A stretch of DNA of 64,000 nt from Planctomycetota bacterium (GTDB lineage: Bacteria > Planctomycetota > UBA1135), in the NCBI GenBank assembly GCA_027623295.1, contig JAQBXR010000008.1:53614-117613 (forward strand), given 5' to 3'. The position numbers and the translations under genes were made by a program. This document shows, piece by piece, positions 23,935 through 33,079 of the stretch. The stretch's first letter is position 1. Every line of letters begins with the position of its first letter. The notes beneath the pieces were generated by a model. That model searched no databases, was not told where the DNA came from, and saw only the letters and a list, made by a program, of their open reading frames with translations.

Positions 23935-25143
23935 ATGGAATCCACCCAAGCGGACATCGTAATTATCGGCGCAGGCATTGTTGGCCTGGCCACGGCTTAC
24001 CAGCTGCTCCAGCGCTACCCTGGAAAGAAGGTGCGCATTTTGGAGAAGGAGGCGAGTCCCGCACTTCATCAAACGGGGCATAACTCCGGCGTGCTGCATT
24101 CGGGCATTTACTACAAGCCTGGTTCTTACAAGGCGAAGAACTGCCGCGAAGGCAAAGCGCTCATGGAGTCTTTCTGTGAGAAGGAAGGTATTTCCTACGA
24201 GATTTGCGGCAAGGTGATTGTGGCCCTGGACGAAACCGAGCTGCCGGCCATGGAGACGATTTTCCAACGCGGACTCGAGAACGGAGTGGACTGCGAGAAG
24301 ATCACCGGGAATCAATTACGCGAAATTGAGCCACATGCTGCTGGAATCCAAGCAATCCGCGTCCCCGAAGCTGGAATTGTGTCGTACCCGCAGGTTTGTA
24401 AGCGATTCGCCGAGCGGATTGAGGAAATGGGCGGACATATTCAATACAACGCCCGCGTAACCGGCATGCTTGAGAAATCAGAAGGCACGGTGGTGCAAAC
24501 TAACCTTGGCGATGTCATCGCCAAGGTCGTGGTGAACTGTGCTGGCCTACAAAATGACCGCGTGACCAAAATGAGTGGTGCTAAGCCGCCGGCGCGCATC
24601 GTTCCATTTCGCGGAGAGTATTACGAGCTCAAGGAAGATGCCAAGCACCTGTGTAAGCATCTGATTTATCCGGTCCCCGACCCCAACTTTCCTTTCTTGG
24701 GCGTCCACTTCACGCGCATGATTGATGGCTCGGTAGAGTGTGGGCCAAATGCGGTATTAGCTTTGGCACGAGAGGGTTACACCTGGACCGATATCAACTT
24801 CCGGGATTTGGCGGGCACCTTTAGCTATGCCGGCTTCTGGAAGATGATGTCCAAGCATTGGCGCAGTGGCATGGGAGAAATGCATCGCTCCCTGTCGCGG
24901 AAGGCTTTCACTAAGGCGTTGGCGCGGCTGATGCCTGAGATTCGCGAGACCCACCTCAGAAAGGCCCCTGCTGGTGTACGCGCCCAAGCCTTGATGCCCG
25001 ATGGCTCGATGATCGATGACTTCCTCTATGAGGAGCACGGACGGGTGGTGAATGTGTGCAATGCGCCATCCCCCGCCGCGACGAGCAGTCTTTCGATTGG
25101 AAAAGCGATTGTCGAACGTGTGTCAGGGCGCTTGGAAGGCTAG
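23935..25143 (+). CDS. lhgO: L-2-hydroxyglutarate oxidase/dehydrogenase family flavoprotein
   Basis: 402 residues from the ATG at 23935; the longer frame to 23905 lacks support. The FAD Rossmann motif is [16 protein letters not shown], followed by ILEKE. The family-typical stretch [16 protein letters not shown] is present, as is the C-terminal [13 protein letters not shown]. LhgO oxidises L-2-hydroxyglutarate to 2-oxoglutarate and passes electrons to the quinone pool or oxygen. It detoxifies a side product of central metabolism and takes part in lysine/glutarate breakdown. No operon partner. Confidence 0.92.
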   Translation: MESTQADIVIIGAGIVGLATAYQLLQRYPGKKVRILEKEASPALHQTGHNSGVLHSGIYYKPGSYKAKNCREGKALMESFCEKEGISYEICGKVIVALDETELPAMETIFQRGLENGVDCEKITGNQLREIEPHAAGIQAIRVPEAGIVSYPQVCKRFAERIEEMGGHIQYNARVTGMLEKSEGTVVQTNLGDVIAKVVVNCAGLQNDRVTKMSGAKPPARIVPFRGEYYELKEDAKHLCKHLIYPVPDPNFPFLGVHFTRMIDGSVECGPNAVLALAREGYTWTDINFRDLAGTFSYAGFWKMMSKHWRSGMGEMHRSLSRKAFTKALARLMPEIRETHLRKAPAGVRAQALMPDGSMIDDFLYEEHGRVVNVCNAPSPAATSSLSIGKAIVERVSGRLEG

Positions 25144-25450
25144 CCGACGGGCTATTGAGAGCTGTGCCGCGGGCATGGACGCCTTCCATACGTTGGCTGC
25201 AGACCGTTTATTGACGAGCGGCCCGGTGCAAACGGACTTTTTGCCCTTTACCTGGAGTATCGGGCGTGGCCGTGGCCTTATTGGCGATGGCAGGATTGGT
25301 GGTTTATGCAGCAGCCTCGGCTGCACGATCGAGGTTGCCAACAACGGCGCCGAAGCCGTGCGCATGGACGATTACATTGCGAAACCCTTTGCCATGGAAG
25401 ACATCACCGATGTGTTCCGTAATTGGCTCCCTCAAAAAATCCCCACATAG
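25144..25450 (+). pseudogene. Remnant of a (hybrid) sensor kinase: receiver-domain fragments
   Basis: In the gap after lhgO one frame encodes LGCTIEVANNGAEAV followed directly by MDDYIAKPFAMEDITDVF, ending in TAG at 25450. In a receiver domain the first segment is the strand/helix after the acidic pocket and the second is the C-terminal D-[DG]-Y-[IL]-x-K-P-[FI] loop; about 55 residues that should lie between, including the phosphorylated Asp, are missing. Just before, another frame encodes a hydrophobic stretch (VALLAMAGLVVYAAAS) that could be the end of a TM helix. I read this as a kinase gene reduced to scraps by deletion. The same type of receiver occurs in the intact kinase at 1-2581. Confidence 0.6.
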
Positions 25451-25567
25451 GCACTCCCTTGGTCAGAAATCGATTTTTTGCCCAGGAATCTTGCCGAGCG
25501 CGCACGGCCGAACCGATGGAGAGTCGCTAGAATCTTCACTTCCCGTTTGGGTCCCCCTCCAATCACC

Positions 25568-26602
25568 ATGAAAGTCCTCATTACCGGCCATCGCGGCTAC
25601 ATTGGCGCACACGCCATCGACGTCTTCCAGGCCCGCGGCCACCAAGTTATGGGAGTCGATATCGGCCTCTACGACGGTGTTGAATTCGGCACCCCAGCCG
25701 TCGCCGACGAAGACCTCACCCTAGATGTTTTCGACATCACCCCTGACATGCTCAAGGGGGTAGATGCGGTCATCCACCTCGCTGCGATTTCCAATGACCC
25801 TATGGGTGACTTGGATCCGCGCATTACCCACCACATCAACACTGGCGGCACCATGCATGTCGCACGTGCGGCCAAAGCTGCTGGTGTCCCCCGCTTCTTG
25901 TTCGCAAGTTCCTGCTCCATTTATGGCGCGGCTGGCGACACGATTCTAGATGAGGGTGCTGCGTTCACACCGGTTTCCGCTTATGCCGAGTCCAAAGTGA
26001 ATGCGGAAGCGCAACTCACCGAACTGGAGAGTAGCGATTTCGCTGTGACTTATCTGCGTAACTCCACCGCCTATGGTCAGAGCCCGCGTTTGCGCACCGA
26101 CCTTGCGGTGAACAACTTACTCGCTTTTGCAGTCAGCATTAATGAAGTGAAGTTGCTCTCCGATGGCAGCTCCTGGCGGCCGTTGGTCCACTGTCGCGAC
26201 ATCGCACGTGCCTTCTGTGCACTAAGCGAAGCCCCGATTGAAGATGTGCGTGGCTTGGCTGTGAACGTCGGCGGTAACGACGACAACTACCAAATCTGCG
26301 AGGTTGCAGAAATCGTTCACGACAATGTGAAGGGTTCTGAAATCACCATTGCAGAAACTGCGGTACCGGACCCACGCAACTACCGCGTGAACTTCGACCT
26401 CCTCACCAAGACTCTTCCTGAGTTCAAGTTGGAGTGGTCGGTCCGCTCGGCAGTACCTGTCATGTACACCGAGTACAAAGAGCGCGAGAACTTCTCGTCT
26501 GAATTTGAGAATGGGCGCTACACCCGCCTCATTACTCTTCAGAGCAAGATGGCCGACGGCGCGCTTCCTGAATACTTCACTGAACTTTCTAAGAAGAACT
26601 GA
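25568..26602 (+). CDS. NAD-dependent sugar-nucleotide epimerase/dehydratase (extended SDR)
   Basis: 344 residues from the ATG at 25568. Rossmann motif TGHRGYIGAHAIDV, active-site Ser in SSCSIYGA and Y-x3-K in YAESK. DAVIHLAAISNDPMG and LRNSTAYGQSPRLR are typical of the branch that sits with RmlC-like genes in nucleotide-sugar clusters. Three bases separate it from the RmlC-like gene, so a two-step modification of one sugar is likely. The substrate nucleotide is not evident. A terminator follows the second gene. Confidence 0.88.
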   Translation: MKVLITGHRGYIGAHAIDVFQARGHQVMGVDIGLYDGVEFGTPAVADEDLTLDVFDITPDMLKGVDAVIHLAAISNDPMGDLDPRITHHINTGGTMHVARAAKAAGVPRFLFASSCSIYGAAGDTILDEGAAFTPVSAYAESKVNAEAQLTELESSDFAVTYLRNSTAYGQSPRLRTDLAVNNLLAFAVSINEVKLLSDGSSWRPLVHCRDIARAFCALSEAPIEDVRGLAVNVGGNDDNYQICEVAEIVHDNVKGSEITIAETAVPDPRNYRVNFDLLTKTLPEFKLEWSVRSAVPVMYTEYKERENFSSEFENGRYTRLITLQSKMADGALPEYFTELSKKN

Positions 26603-26605
26603 ATC

Positions 26606-27091
26606 ATGACTGAAGACGTTTCCAAGTTGACCCAAGGGTCGAAAATTGAGGGTGTCTACGTGCAGCCTCTGCGCAAAATCTGTGATGAACGCGGCATGAT
26701 TATGCACATGTTGCGCAACGACAGCCCTATCTTCACCAAGTTCGGCGAGGTCTACTTCTCGCAGTCCATGCCTGGCGCCATCAAGGGTTGGCACATTCAT
26801 CGCTTGCAAACTCAGCATTACGCTGTGATTCAAGGCATGATCAAGTTGGTACTTTGCGACCTGCGTGAAGACTCCCCAAGCAAAGGTGTGATTGAAGAGC
26901 ACTTCCTTGGCGAAAACAACTACTGCCTGATTCGCATTCCAGTTGGTGTAGCCAATGGTTACAAGACTTATGGCACCACTCCAGCACTCACGGCAAACTG
27001 TTCTGACTTGCCACACGGTGCTCCCGAGATGGACCGGATCGATCCGTTCTCCGATGAGATCGATTACGACTGGGACCTAAAGCATATGTAG
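26606..27091 (+). CDS. dTDP-4-dehydrorhamnose 3,5-epimerase-like (RmlC-like) cupin
   Basis: 161 residues. The RmlC signature is partly kept: MPGAIKGWHIHRLQTQHYAVIQG holds the catalytic His and the neighbouring residues (within 66-90), and IRIPVGVANGYKT follows the second half of the barrel. The protein is shorter than RmlC (about 180 residues) and diverges at the C-terminus, so it may act on a different nucleotide-4-keto sugar or only at one carbon. It is the last gene before a strong hairpin at 27116. Confidence 0.85.
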   Translation: MTEDVSKLTQGSKIEGVYVQPLRKICDERGMIMHMLRNDSPIFTKFGEVYFSQSMPGAIKGWHIHRLQTQHYAVIQGMIKLVLCDLREDSPSKGVIEEHFLGENNYCLIRIPVGVANGYKTYGTTPALTANCSDLPHGAPEMDRIDPFSDEIDYDWDLKHM

Positions 27092-27115
27092 GCTCGCTGC
27101 GGCTTCCCGCCAACC

Positions 27116-27157
27116 CATCCTCCCCGTCTTGGTTAGACTGGGAGGATGTTTCGTTTT
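27116..27157 (+). terminator. Terminator after the epimerase/RmlC-like pair
   Basis: A perfect 9-bp stem CATCCTCCC/GGGAGGATG with a 15-nt loop starts 24 nt after the stop at 27091 and is followed by a T-rich tail (TTTCGTTTT). The right arm contains the ATG of the truncated frame at 27146. Confidence 0.75.
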
Positions 27158-27277
27158 GAGTTTCCAACTCTACTTATATACGTCGGCGTTTTATTCGCCA
27201 GCTTAATGGTTTATGAAACACGGCCGATCACTGGGCGGGTGATCGATGCCGATGGCAATCCAGTGTTTCATGCATAG
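27146..27277 (+). pseudogene. N-terminal remnant of a carboxypeptidase-regulatory-like surface protein
   Basis: 43 codons: a hydrophobic anchor (FPTLLIYVGVLFASLMVYE) then TGRVIDADGNPVFHA and TAG. G-R-V-x-D-x-D-G-x-P-V is the opening strand of carboxypeptidase-regulatory-like (CarboxypepD_reg) domains, the type found in the protein at 30436. The rest is absent. Its ATG lies within the terminator hairpin of the preceding operon, so it is unlikely to be expressed. I read it as a broken gene. Confidence 0.45.
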
Positions 27278-27293
27278 GTTCTTAGCCCTGACC

Positions 27294-27791
27294 TTATTGC
27301 ATTTCCAAATATGGATGCGCAGTCTTCCAGTCGCGGGCAAGCAATACCACCGTTGCGCGCCCCTCCGGAACAGCAACACCACGCACTTCGAAGGCTTGTC
27401 CCGTTTCCAAAGTTAGGAAGGTACGCTCTTCACCGGCACACTCTGCACAAGGTTTTTGCGCCAGATCACCAGAGAGATCTAAGCGGATTTCAGTAATGTC
27501 ATAGGCAGCATCGATCGCTGCGCGTTCCATGGCACTGAAGTCAATGCGTTGTGGTTCGCGTAAAGCATAGTGGGCATAACTATCTACCGTATCGAGGTAC
27601 ACTGCATCGGCACCAGCCTGGCGCCGTAAGGCTTGGTCTAAACCAAAAGCCTTATCGTTTCATATTCAGCTATCGAACAGGAGTCGCACTTTGGCGAAAG
27701 GGTTTCCATCGTCCCAGCCGGTGTCTGGGCTAAGGCTGCAACTCATCGAAACGACGGGCAGCGTGAGCAGAAGAAGGAGTAGGTATTTCAC
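27294..27791 (-). CDS. Exported HMA-like protein with two in-frame UGAs, candidate double-Sec protein (Sec42, Sec44)
   Basis: Reading from GTG 27791, 2 nt after the stop of the outer-membrane gene, there is a signal peptide (KYLLLLLLTLPVVSMSC), then AKVRLLFDS-(TGA)-I-(TGA)-NDKAFGLDQALRRQAGAD and on to the TAA at 27294. Only these two stops (27666-27668 and 27660-27662), both TGA and one codon apart, interrupt 166 codons. The pattern V-x-[LV]-x-F, thiol loop, LDQALRRQ-G, V-Y-L-D-T and FSAMERAAIDAAYDITEIRL matches heavy-metal-associated (HMA/MerP-like) domains, and the UGAs fall at the metal-site loop. A C-terminal part has CAEC. If read as Sec, a U-I-U motif results. A translation start at the TGA-free downstream GTG (27602) would destroy the domain. 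A decayed gene is the main alternative. Confidence 0.65.
27628..27653 (-). promoter_or_regulatory. Hairpin after the double UGA, possible SECIS
   Basis: On the minus strand AAGGC + UU bulge + UUGGU pairs with ACCAA + GCCUU: ten pairs with a 4-nt loop UUAG. The loop starts 18 nt after the second UGA and 24 nt after the first, a correct distance for both. The loop lacks the usual G in its first two bases. A second hairpin (GGCGCC / GGUGCC, loop AGGCU with G second) lies 40 nt after the second UGA, slightly far for a SECIS. Confidence 0.4.
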
Positions 27792-27793
27792 GA

Positions 27794-28690
27794 TTAGAAG
27801 CGAATGCCGACGGCCAGGGACACTTGGTAGTCCAGGGCTAATTGGGTGCCATGGTACGACTCAGATATCGGAACATCTACGGCAAGACTTAAGTCCCACT
27901 GCGGCTGCGGATGCCAAGCCAGCGCGACACGACCTAGCCAAACTTCACTGCCCGAATTCACGATGGGCCCACCGGCAAAAACCGATTGTGCCTGATCTCG
28001 ATACAAGAGGCCTAGTTTTACGTTTGCGCTCGGACCAGGATATTGGTCGTGGAGAAAGCGATAAGCGCCTACTAAATCAAAGGCGAAGACATCGCCCTCT
28101 TCCGTTTGTTGCGCGCCGGAATTATTGCTTTTGTACAAGGCAATGGTGTCGAAACGCCAACGATTGAGTTCCAGGTTTGCGCTCAATGAAACAAAGGGGT
28201 CCCAAGAACCGGAGCCGGGCTGCATAGATACAGGAAGTAGTGCTGCGCCTTCTTGGATTCCAGTTTCTCCAGTAGGCACCTCCACGCCGGCAGCCATGGC
28301 AAGGTGCCACCCGCTACGTGGCCAATAATCATTTGCAATCAACCACTTCACAAGGATTGCGGCATCGCCCACGCCGGAGCTAGAAGTTTTTACGCCGCCG
28401 ACTTCACTAGTCTGTTGTACAAATGGAAGTAGTGCGGTGAAAGTGAACCGAGAACTGAGACCGCGATCGAGGCTTAGGGTGGTGCGGTCTAGGGTTGAGC
28501 TTCGGTTGAGCGGATCCGCAACGCTCGTTGAGCCAGACGTAAGCCCAGATTTCTCACGATGTAAATGGGTTACGGAAACCCGCGTACCACCAGAAAACAG
28601 CATTTCCCCGGTCAAGGTTTCAATGCCACCGGATTGCGCGGCACATGGAGCTGTTAAAGCACAAAGGGCGATGATGAGACGTGATTTCAA
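27794..28690 (-). CDS. Outer-membrane beta-barrel-like protein (transporter-like)
   Basis: 298 residues from a TTG at 28690, chosen because it begins the signal peptide KSRLIIALCALTAPCAAQ and has GGGGA upstream; frames open further upstream lack a signal. The mature protein is a series of amphipathic strands ending in a C-terminal Phe (VSLAVGIRF), as in outer-membrane barrels. FTFTALLPFVQQ and VGDAAILVKW recall the Phenol_MetA_deg/transporter family. It is in an operon with the HMA-like Sec candidate (2-nt gap), so metal or thiol transport is possible. No biochemical role can be stated. Confidence 0.7.
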   Translation of the reverse strand: MKSRLIIALCALTAPCAAQSGGIETLTGEMLFSGGTRVSVTHLHREKSGLTSGSTSVADPLNRSSTLDRTTLSLDRGLSSRFTFTALLPFVQQTSEVGGVKTSSSGVGDAAILVKWLIANDYWPRSGWHLAMAAGVEVPTGETGIQEGAALLPVSMQPGSGSWDPFVSLSANLELNRWRFDTIALYKSNNSGAQQTEEGDVFAFDLVGAYRFLHDQYPGPSANVKLGLLYRDQAQSVFAGGPIVNSGSEVWLGRVALAWHPQPQWDLSLAVDVPISESYHGTQLALDYQVSLAVGIRF

Positions 28691-28798
28691 TTCCAGACTT
28701 CCCCTAGTGGACCGTGAAGGAAGGACCGCGGTGAATATAGCACTTTGCTGTCCAGGGTAACTCTTTGGAACCCCAAATCGATGAGTTAAGCTTCGCTT

Positions 28799-30391
28799 GT
28801 GAAAGGCCGCCCTACTTGCGCTCTCCTCCTTACCTTTACCTGCTGCACGATGCCCGCTCCTCCTCCCGGAAACCTTCCGCGTACCGCTGCAGAGGTCAGC
28901 CATGGCGAGCGCACTTCCACTTATGCGGAAGTCGTTGCGTTCTTGGACGACGTAAAGAATCTTCCCGAAAGTGATTTGCTTCAGTTTTCAACTTTTGGAG
29001 AAACCTCGGAGGGGCGGGCCATGCCTTTGGTGATTGTGTCGGATCCTCCACTGGCAAGCGCACCGGCTGTCATGGAATCTGGGAAACTTCGGATTTTGGT
29101 GAATGCGAATATCCACGCAGGAGAAGTGGAAGGGAAAGAAGCCGTCTTAATGATCTTGCGCGAAATGGCTTTGGGTGACCACAGCGAATTATTGAAAAAC
29201 TCCGCGATTCTGTTTGTGCCTATCTATAACGCCGATGGCAACGAACGCTTTGACCGAAAAAATCGTGTCACCCAAAACGGACCAGAGCAAGGAGTGGGTG
29301 TGCGCCCAAACGCGATGGGCCTCGATCTAAACCGCGATTTCATCAAAGTAGAGGCGCCGGAAACGAAGGCCCTGCTTGGCTTGATGCGCGATTTTGACCC
29401 GCATGTGTTTATGGATTTGCATACCACGAACGGTTCGTATCACGGCTATCACTTGACTTATTCACCGTCACTTTCCACCCATGTGGATGCTGAGTTAGAC
29501 GCCTTTAATCGAAACGTCCTGCTTCCGGAAGTGCGTGCGAACATGCAGGAGCAGTTTGACTGGCGTGTTTTTGATTATGGGAATTTCACTGAGGACGAAA
29601 CGCCAGAGTGGATTACTTATGACCATCGGCCACGGTTTGGCACCAATTATGTCGGCTTGCGTAATCGGATTAGCGTTTTATCGGAGGCCTATAGCTACTT
29701 TGACTTCCCCACTCGGATTCAGGTCACGCGCAACTTCGTGCTCGAGGTTTTGCAGAGTGCCGTGCGCCATCAAGATGAGATTAAGCAGGTCACTCAAGCG
29801 GCGGATCAGCGAGTTATGAGAGGCGAGGTGACTCTCGGCTACCAAACGCATTTAGGCCTCGCGGAAAAGGAAGGTGTTTTAGTCGGCGGCGTAGAAGACG
29901 TGGTCCTGCCGAATGGGCTTGGCACGCGCCATGTAGTCCTGCCTGATTATGAAGAGGTCGAAATGTCGGTACGCCGTCGCTTTGAAAGTGATCTTCAGCT
30001 GGACTACCCACAAGCCTGGGTCATCCCCCATCCAACGGAATCTATGCGTGCCTTATTGCTGCTGCATGGCGTTGCTTTTTCCGAAATTCCGGAAGAGGAA
30101 GAAAGGCAAGTCGAGGTGTTTTCCGTGGAGCGCATCGACCGCGAAGAAGTGAAATTCCAAGGGCACTACGAAATCCAAATATTTGGAGCTTGGGTTTCTG
30201 AATTGCGTTCCATCCCGAAAGGGAGCTTGCTGATTCAAGCCAATCAAAAACTCGCTCGGGTTGCAGCGCAACTACTGGAGCCTCTCAGTGAAGATTCCGC
30301 GAGCACTTGGGGGCGCTTAAAGGGATGGACGGGTTTGCAAGACCAAGCTCATCCGAGTTCCCCGGTTTATCGATTTCCGAAAGTGAACTAG
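28799..30391 (+). CDS. M14-family zinc carboxypeptidase, exported
   Basis: 530 residues from a GTG at 28799 with a signal sequence (ALLLTFTCC). Zinc site: NIHAGEVEGKEA (H-x2-E) and a late His in MDLHTTNGS; LNRDF has the substrate-binding Arg and SEAYSY the catalytic Glu region. The C-terminal 200 residues form a further domain. M14 enzymes remove C-terminal residues or act on peptidoglycan-type peptides; this branch, exported with an extra domain, is common in heterotrophs degrading protein. It is followed by a protein with many CarboxypepD_reg-type domains in the same direction. Confidence 0.9.
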   Translation: MKGRPTCALLLTFTCCTMPAPPPGNLPRTAAEVSHGERTSTYAEVVAFLDDVKNLPESDLLQFSTFGETSEGRAMPLVIVSDPPLASAPAVMESGKLRILVNANIHAGEVEGKEAVLMILREMALGDHSELLKNSAILFVPIYNADGNERFDRKNRVTQNGPEQGVGVRPNAMGLDLNRDFIKVEAPETKALLGLMRDFDPHVFMDLHTTNGSYHGYHLTYSPSLSTHVDAELDAFNRNVLLPEVRANMQEQFDWRVFDYGNFTEDETPEWITYDHRPRFGTNYVGLRNRISVLSEAYSYFDFPTRIQVTRNFVLEVLQSAVRHQDEIKQVTQAADQRVMRGEVTLGYQTHLGLAEKEGVLVGGVEDVVLPNGLGTRHVVLPDYEEVEMSVRRRFESDLQLDYPQAWVIPHPTESMRALLLLHGVAFSEIPEEEERQVEVFSVERIDREEVKFQGHYEIQIFGAWVSELRSIPKGSLLIQANQKLARVAAQLLEPLSEDSASTWGRLKGWTGLQDQAHPSSPVYRFPKVN

Positions 30392-30435
30392 CTCCATGTG
30401 GGTTCTTCAAATGCGCCCTGCACTACACTGAAGAC

Positions 30436-33027
30436 ATGCGCACTTGGCTTCCACTGTCCATGATTGTCCTGCTCCTTGCGGGACTGGCGGTTTTCTTACT
30501 CAGCGACGATTCCAAAGCGCCCTCGAAGGAAACCACTGCGGAAGCCATCCGTGCAGAAAACATAGACCCGGCCGAAGAACTTGCAGGCGCACCCAAAGTT
30601 GACGCGCGCAAAAGTCTCAATGCCGTCGACCCGATTCGTACCAACCTCTCGCAAGGAGAGGCTAGTGTCGAAATGGTTTATGGATCGCCTGCGGAAGAAG
30701 GAATCCTGATTTCAGTAGTCGATGCCGATACTCAGGAGCCATTGCCCCGCGCCGAGGTCATGGTTATTGATACCGGAGTGGCCGATTTAGGTGCCTTGCA
30801 AGCCGAGATGACCATGAGTGCAGATTTTGAAAAAGTCTTTGAGCACCTTGGCGTGATTTACAAAACAGATCACAAAGGGCAAGTTCGAATTCCATTCGCG
30901 GTGGATTCGCACATCATTGCTGGCCGCACTCCTACGCACTTCAACTTCTCTTTGGACGTCGATGAGGGCAGTGAAGAACTAACTCTCGAACTTAACCCAA
31001 TTGTGATCTTGCGGGTCAAGGTCGTGGACACAGATGGAAATCCGGCAGTAGGTGCCCCGGTTTCGCTGCGCATTCGTACAGAAAAAAATTCCCAAGATTT
31101 CACCACCGCTTATTCCGATGCGGATGGAATTGCAAAAATCAAACTGTTTCAGCTTCTCATGCTCGAGTTAGCCGACGATGAGGTCTACGTCGCCCTGCTT
31201 TTCCTCAGCGATACGCCTGTCGAAACGAGAGTGAACTTAAAAGAGTTGCCCGATGAGCCTCCTGTTTTAGTGGCTCCTAATGCTGGAAAACTCGAAGTGC
31301 ATATCCTGGATACGCACGGGAAACCTGCAAGCGATACCTTTCTAGTGCATGTAAATTTGTTGCTTCCAGAAGACTCCTATGACGGAAGCGAAAATTTCTC
31401 CGCTTGGAATAATCCACGTGAGCATTTGACTGGCCGCTCACAAAACGGAATCGCCCATTTTCCACTGGTGGATTACAACCAGCGATTACACGTGAGTGTA
31501 GTTTCGACTGACGGTGAGCTTCGTGCCGAAAGTTTTGGGGAAGGTCCTGTTCGCAACGGAGGGCCGGCGATCTTTACATTAGTCGCCCAAGCTGAGGACC
31601 CTGTCTTAGTTGGGAGAATCCTAAACACCGAAGGTGCAATAGGTCCGAACTTGAACTTGGAATATCGAATCGGGTACACATCGGACGGCGGAAGCAACTC
31701 CTCGCGTTCTGGACCCATTCACACGGATGCGAGTGGGTACTTTCGTTTTGTAGTGGAGGATCTTTATAAAGAGAACACGGTGCGCTCCTTAACTATCAAT
31801 CTGCGTGCCACGCGGGAAAAACCCGAGAGTGCTGTAGCGATTGACCTAAGTTACTTTCTTGCACCAGGAGAAAATGAGTTAGGCGATTTAGTTTTAGTCG
31901 TCCCTCCACTCATTGCCTCTGGTGCGGTCGTGGACGCAAACGGCGCCCCCCTTTCCAATGCGCAGGTCCGGCTGGAGAACCGAGAGACGGATCAATCGTT
32001 TGGGTGGACTGATCTTGGGGATCATCGCGCCAAGACGGACCGTGTGGGGAAGTTTGAAATCCGTGCAGACTTGGGGCCGGCCTCTTACCGTCTTACTGCA
32101 ACGCTTGACAGCTATCTTGACTCAAGCTTGCCCATTGTTCAGGGAGCAGAAAACGTTCGACTAGTCATGAACAAGTCGATTACGCTTAAGGGGAAATTCC
32201 TGTTGGATAAAGATATCGATGTCGAACGGGTTGAGGCCGTCTTGCAAACGGCAAGCTTGGAAAATGAAGATATAAAGCTGACTTTCTTCGCCAATCTTCG
32301 CGAAGACGGAAGCTTTCAACGGAAAAACCTTCCCCCTGGTCCCGCAACCTTGATTTTGCGATCCAAAGTATATAACGAGGAGCTGTATTTTCACTCGGGA
32401 TTGACTCTAATTAGCACATCGGAACCACAGATTCTCGAGGACATCGACCTGCGTGGTGTCCTTCATACGCTTCGTGTTTGGGTAAGAAACACCCGCGGGG
32501 AAATGCTCTCGAAAGTGCAAATATGGACTCACAAGAACCAATCACGGCGTTCCTTTAGTGACAACCCATATGTATCCATTACCCGAGATGCCGGGATCGA
32601 TCTAAAAGTAGCCGCACAGGGTTATCAGGTTGTAGATTTGCAGCAAGTCATTGGCGACCAAGAAGTGGTCTTGCAGGACGGTTTCCCTATTCAAGTCGAC
32701 ATTTTGAACCTGCACCTCTTGCCCGAGGATTGGCAGCTGCTAGTTTTTCTAGAACCTCTTGGTGAAGATGGACGTGCCAACCTAGACGCACGCTTGAGCA
32801 ATCAGGTTGCTGCTTTTGGGCCCACCTCCGAGCCAACTCGTTTGATGATGCACGGCGACTACCAAGTGCGCTTTTTGATCAGCCAAGAAGGTCCGAATCG
32901 GAGCGGAAATAGGCATTGGCTTGGCATGAAGGGGGTCACTATGCAAGTTGCGGACCTTGCTCCTTTGCAGAGCTTTCGTTACAGCTTGGACGAAAAAGCT
33001 GTAGCAGATGCGATCGCCTACGAGTAA
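30436..33027 (+). CDS. Large membrane-anchored protein with carboxypeptidase-regulatory-like domains
   Basis: 863 residues from the ATG at 30436. One N-terminal TM helix (LPLSMIVLLLAGLAVFLL) anchors a long outside part made of repeated beta-sandwich domains with the opening pattern V-x-D-x-x-G-x-P/A: VVDADTQEPLPRAEV, VVDTDGNPAVGAPV, ILDTHGKPASDTF, VVDANGAPLSNAQV, VRNTRGEMLSKVQ. Such domains serve as structural or adhesive modules. No enzyme domain is seen. The role is likely at the cell surface. A remnant of a similar protein lies at 27146. Confidence 0.78.
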   Translation: MRTWLPLSMIVLLLAGLAVFLLSDDSKAPSKETTAEAIRAENIDPAEELAGAPKVDARKSLNAVDPIRTNLSQGEASVEMVYGSPAEEGILISVVDADTQEPLPRAEVMVIDTGVADLGALQAEMTMSADFEKVFEHLGVIYKTDHKGQVRIPFAVDSHIIAGRTPTHFNFSLDVDEGSEELTLELNPIVILRVKVVDTDGNPAVGAPVSLRIRTEKNSQDFTTAYSDADGIAKIKLFQLLMLELADDEVYVALLFLSDTPVETRVNLKELPDEPPVLVAPNAGKLEVHILDTHGKPASDTFLVHVNLLLPEDSYDGSENFSAWNNPREHLTGRSQNGIAHFPLVDYNQRLHVSVVSTDGELRAESFGEGPVRNGGPAIFTLVAQAEDPVLVGRILNTEGAIGPNLNLEYRIGYTSDGGSNSSRSGPIHTDASGYFRFVVEDLYKENTVRSLTINLRATREKPESAVAIDLSYFLAPGENELGDLVLVVPPLIASGAVVDANGAPLSNAQVRLENRETDQSFGWTDLGDHRAKTDRVGKFEIRADLGPASYRLTATLDSYLDSSLPIVQGAENVRLVMNKSITLKGKFLLDKDIDVERVEAVLQTASLENEDIKLTFFANLREDGSFQRKNLPPGPATLILRSKVYNEELYFHSGLTLISTSEPQILEDIDLRGVLHTLRVWVRNTRGEMLSKVQIWTHKNQSRRSFSDNPYVSITRDAGIDLKVAAQGYQVVDLQQVIGDQEVVLQDGFPIQVDILNLHLLPEDWQLLVFLEPLGEDGRANLDARLSNQVAAFGPTSEPTRLMMHGDYQVRFLISQEGPNRSGNRHWLGMKGVTMQVADLAPLQSFRYSLDEKAVADAIAYE

Positions 33028-33079
33028 CGCGGACTAAGCCGGTCCCCACAAGGCATTCATGGGATATCCTTCGGAGAGC

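Noticed and set aside
26222..27016. 264-codon minus-strand frame opposite the epimerase and RmlC-like genes
   Set aside because: It is a shadow of two well-supported genes on the other strand and has no recognisable domain.
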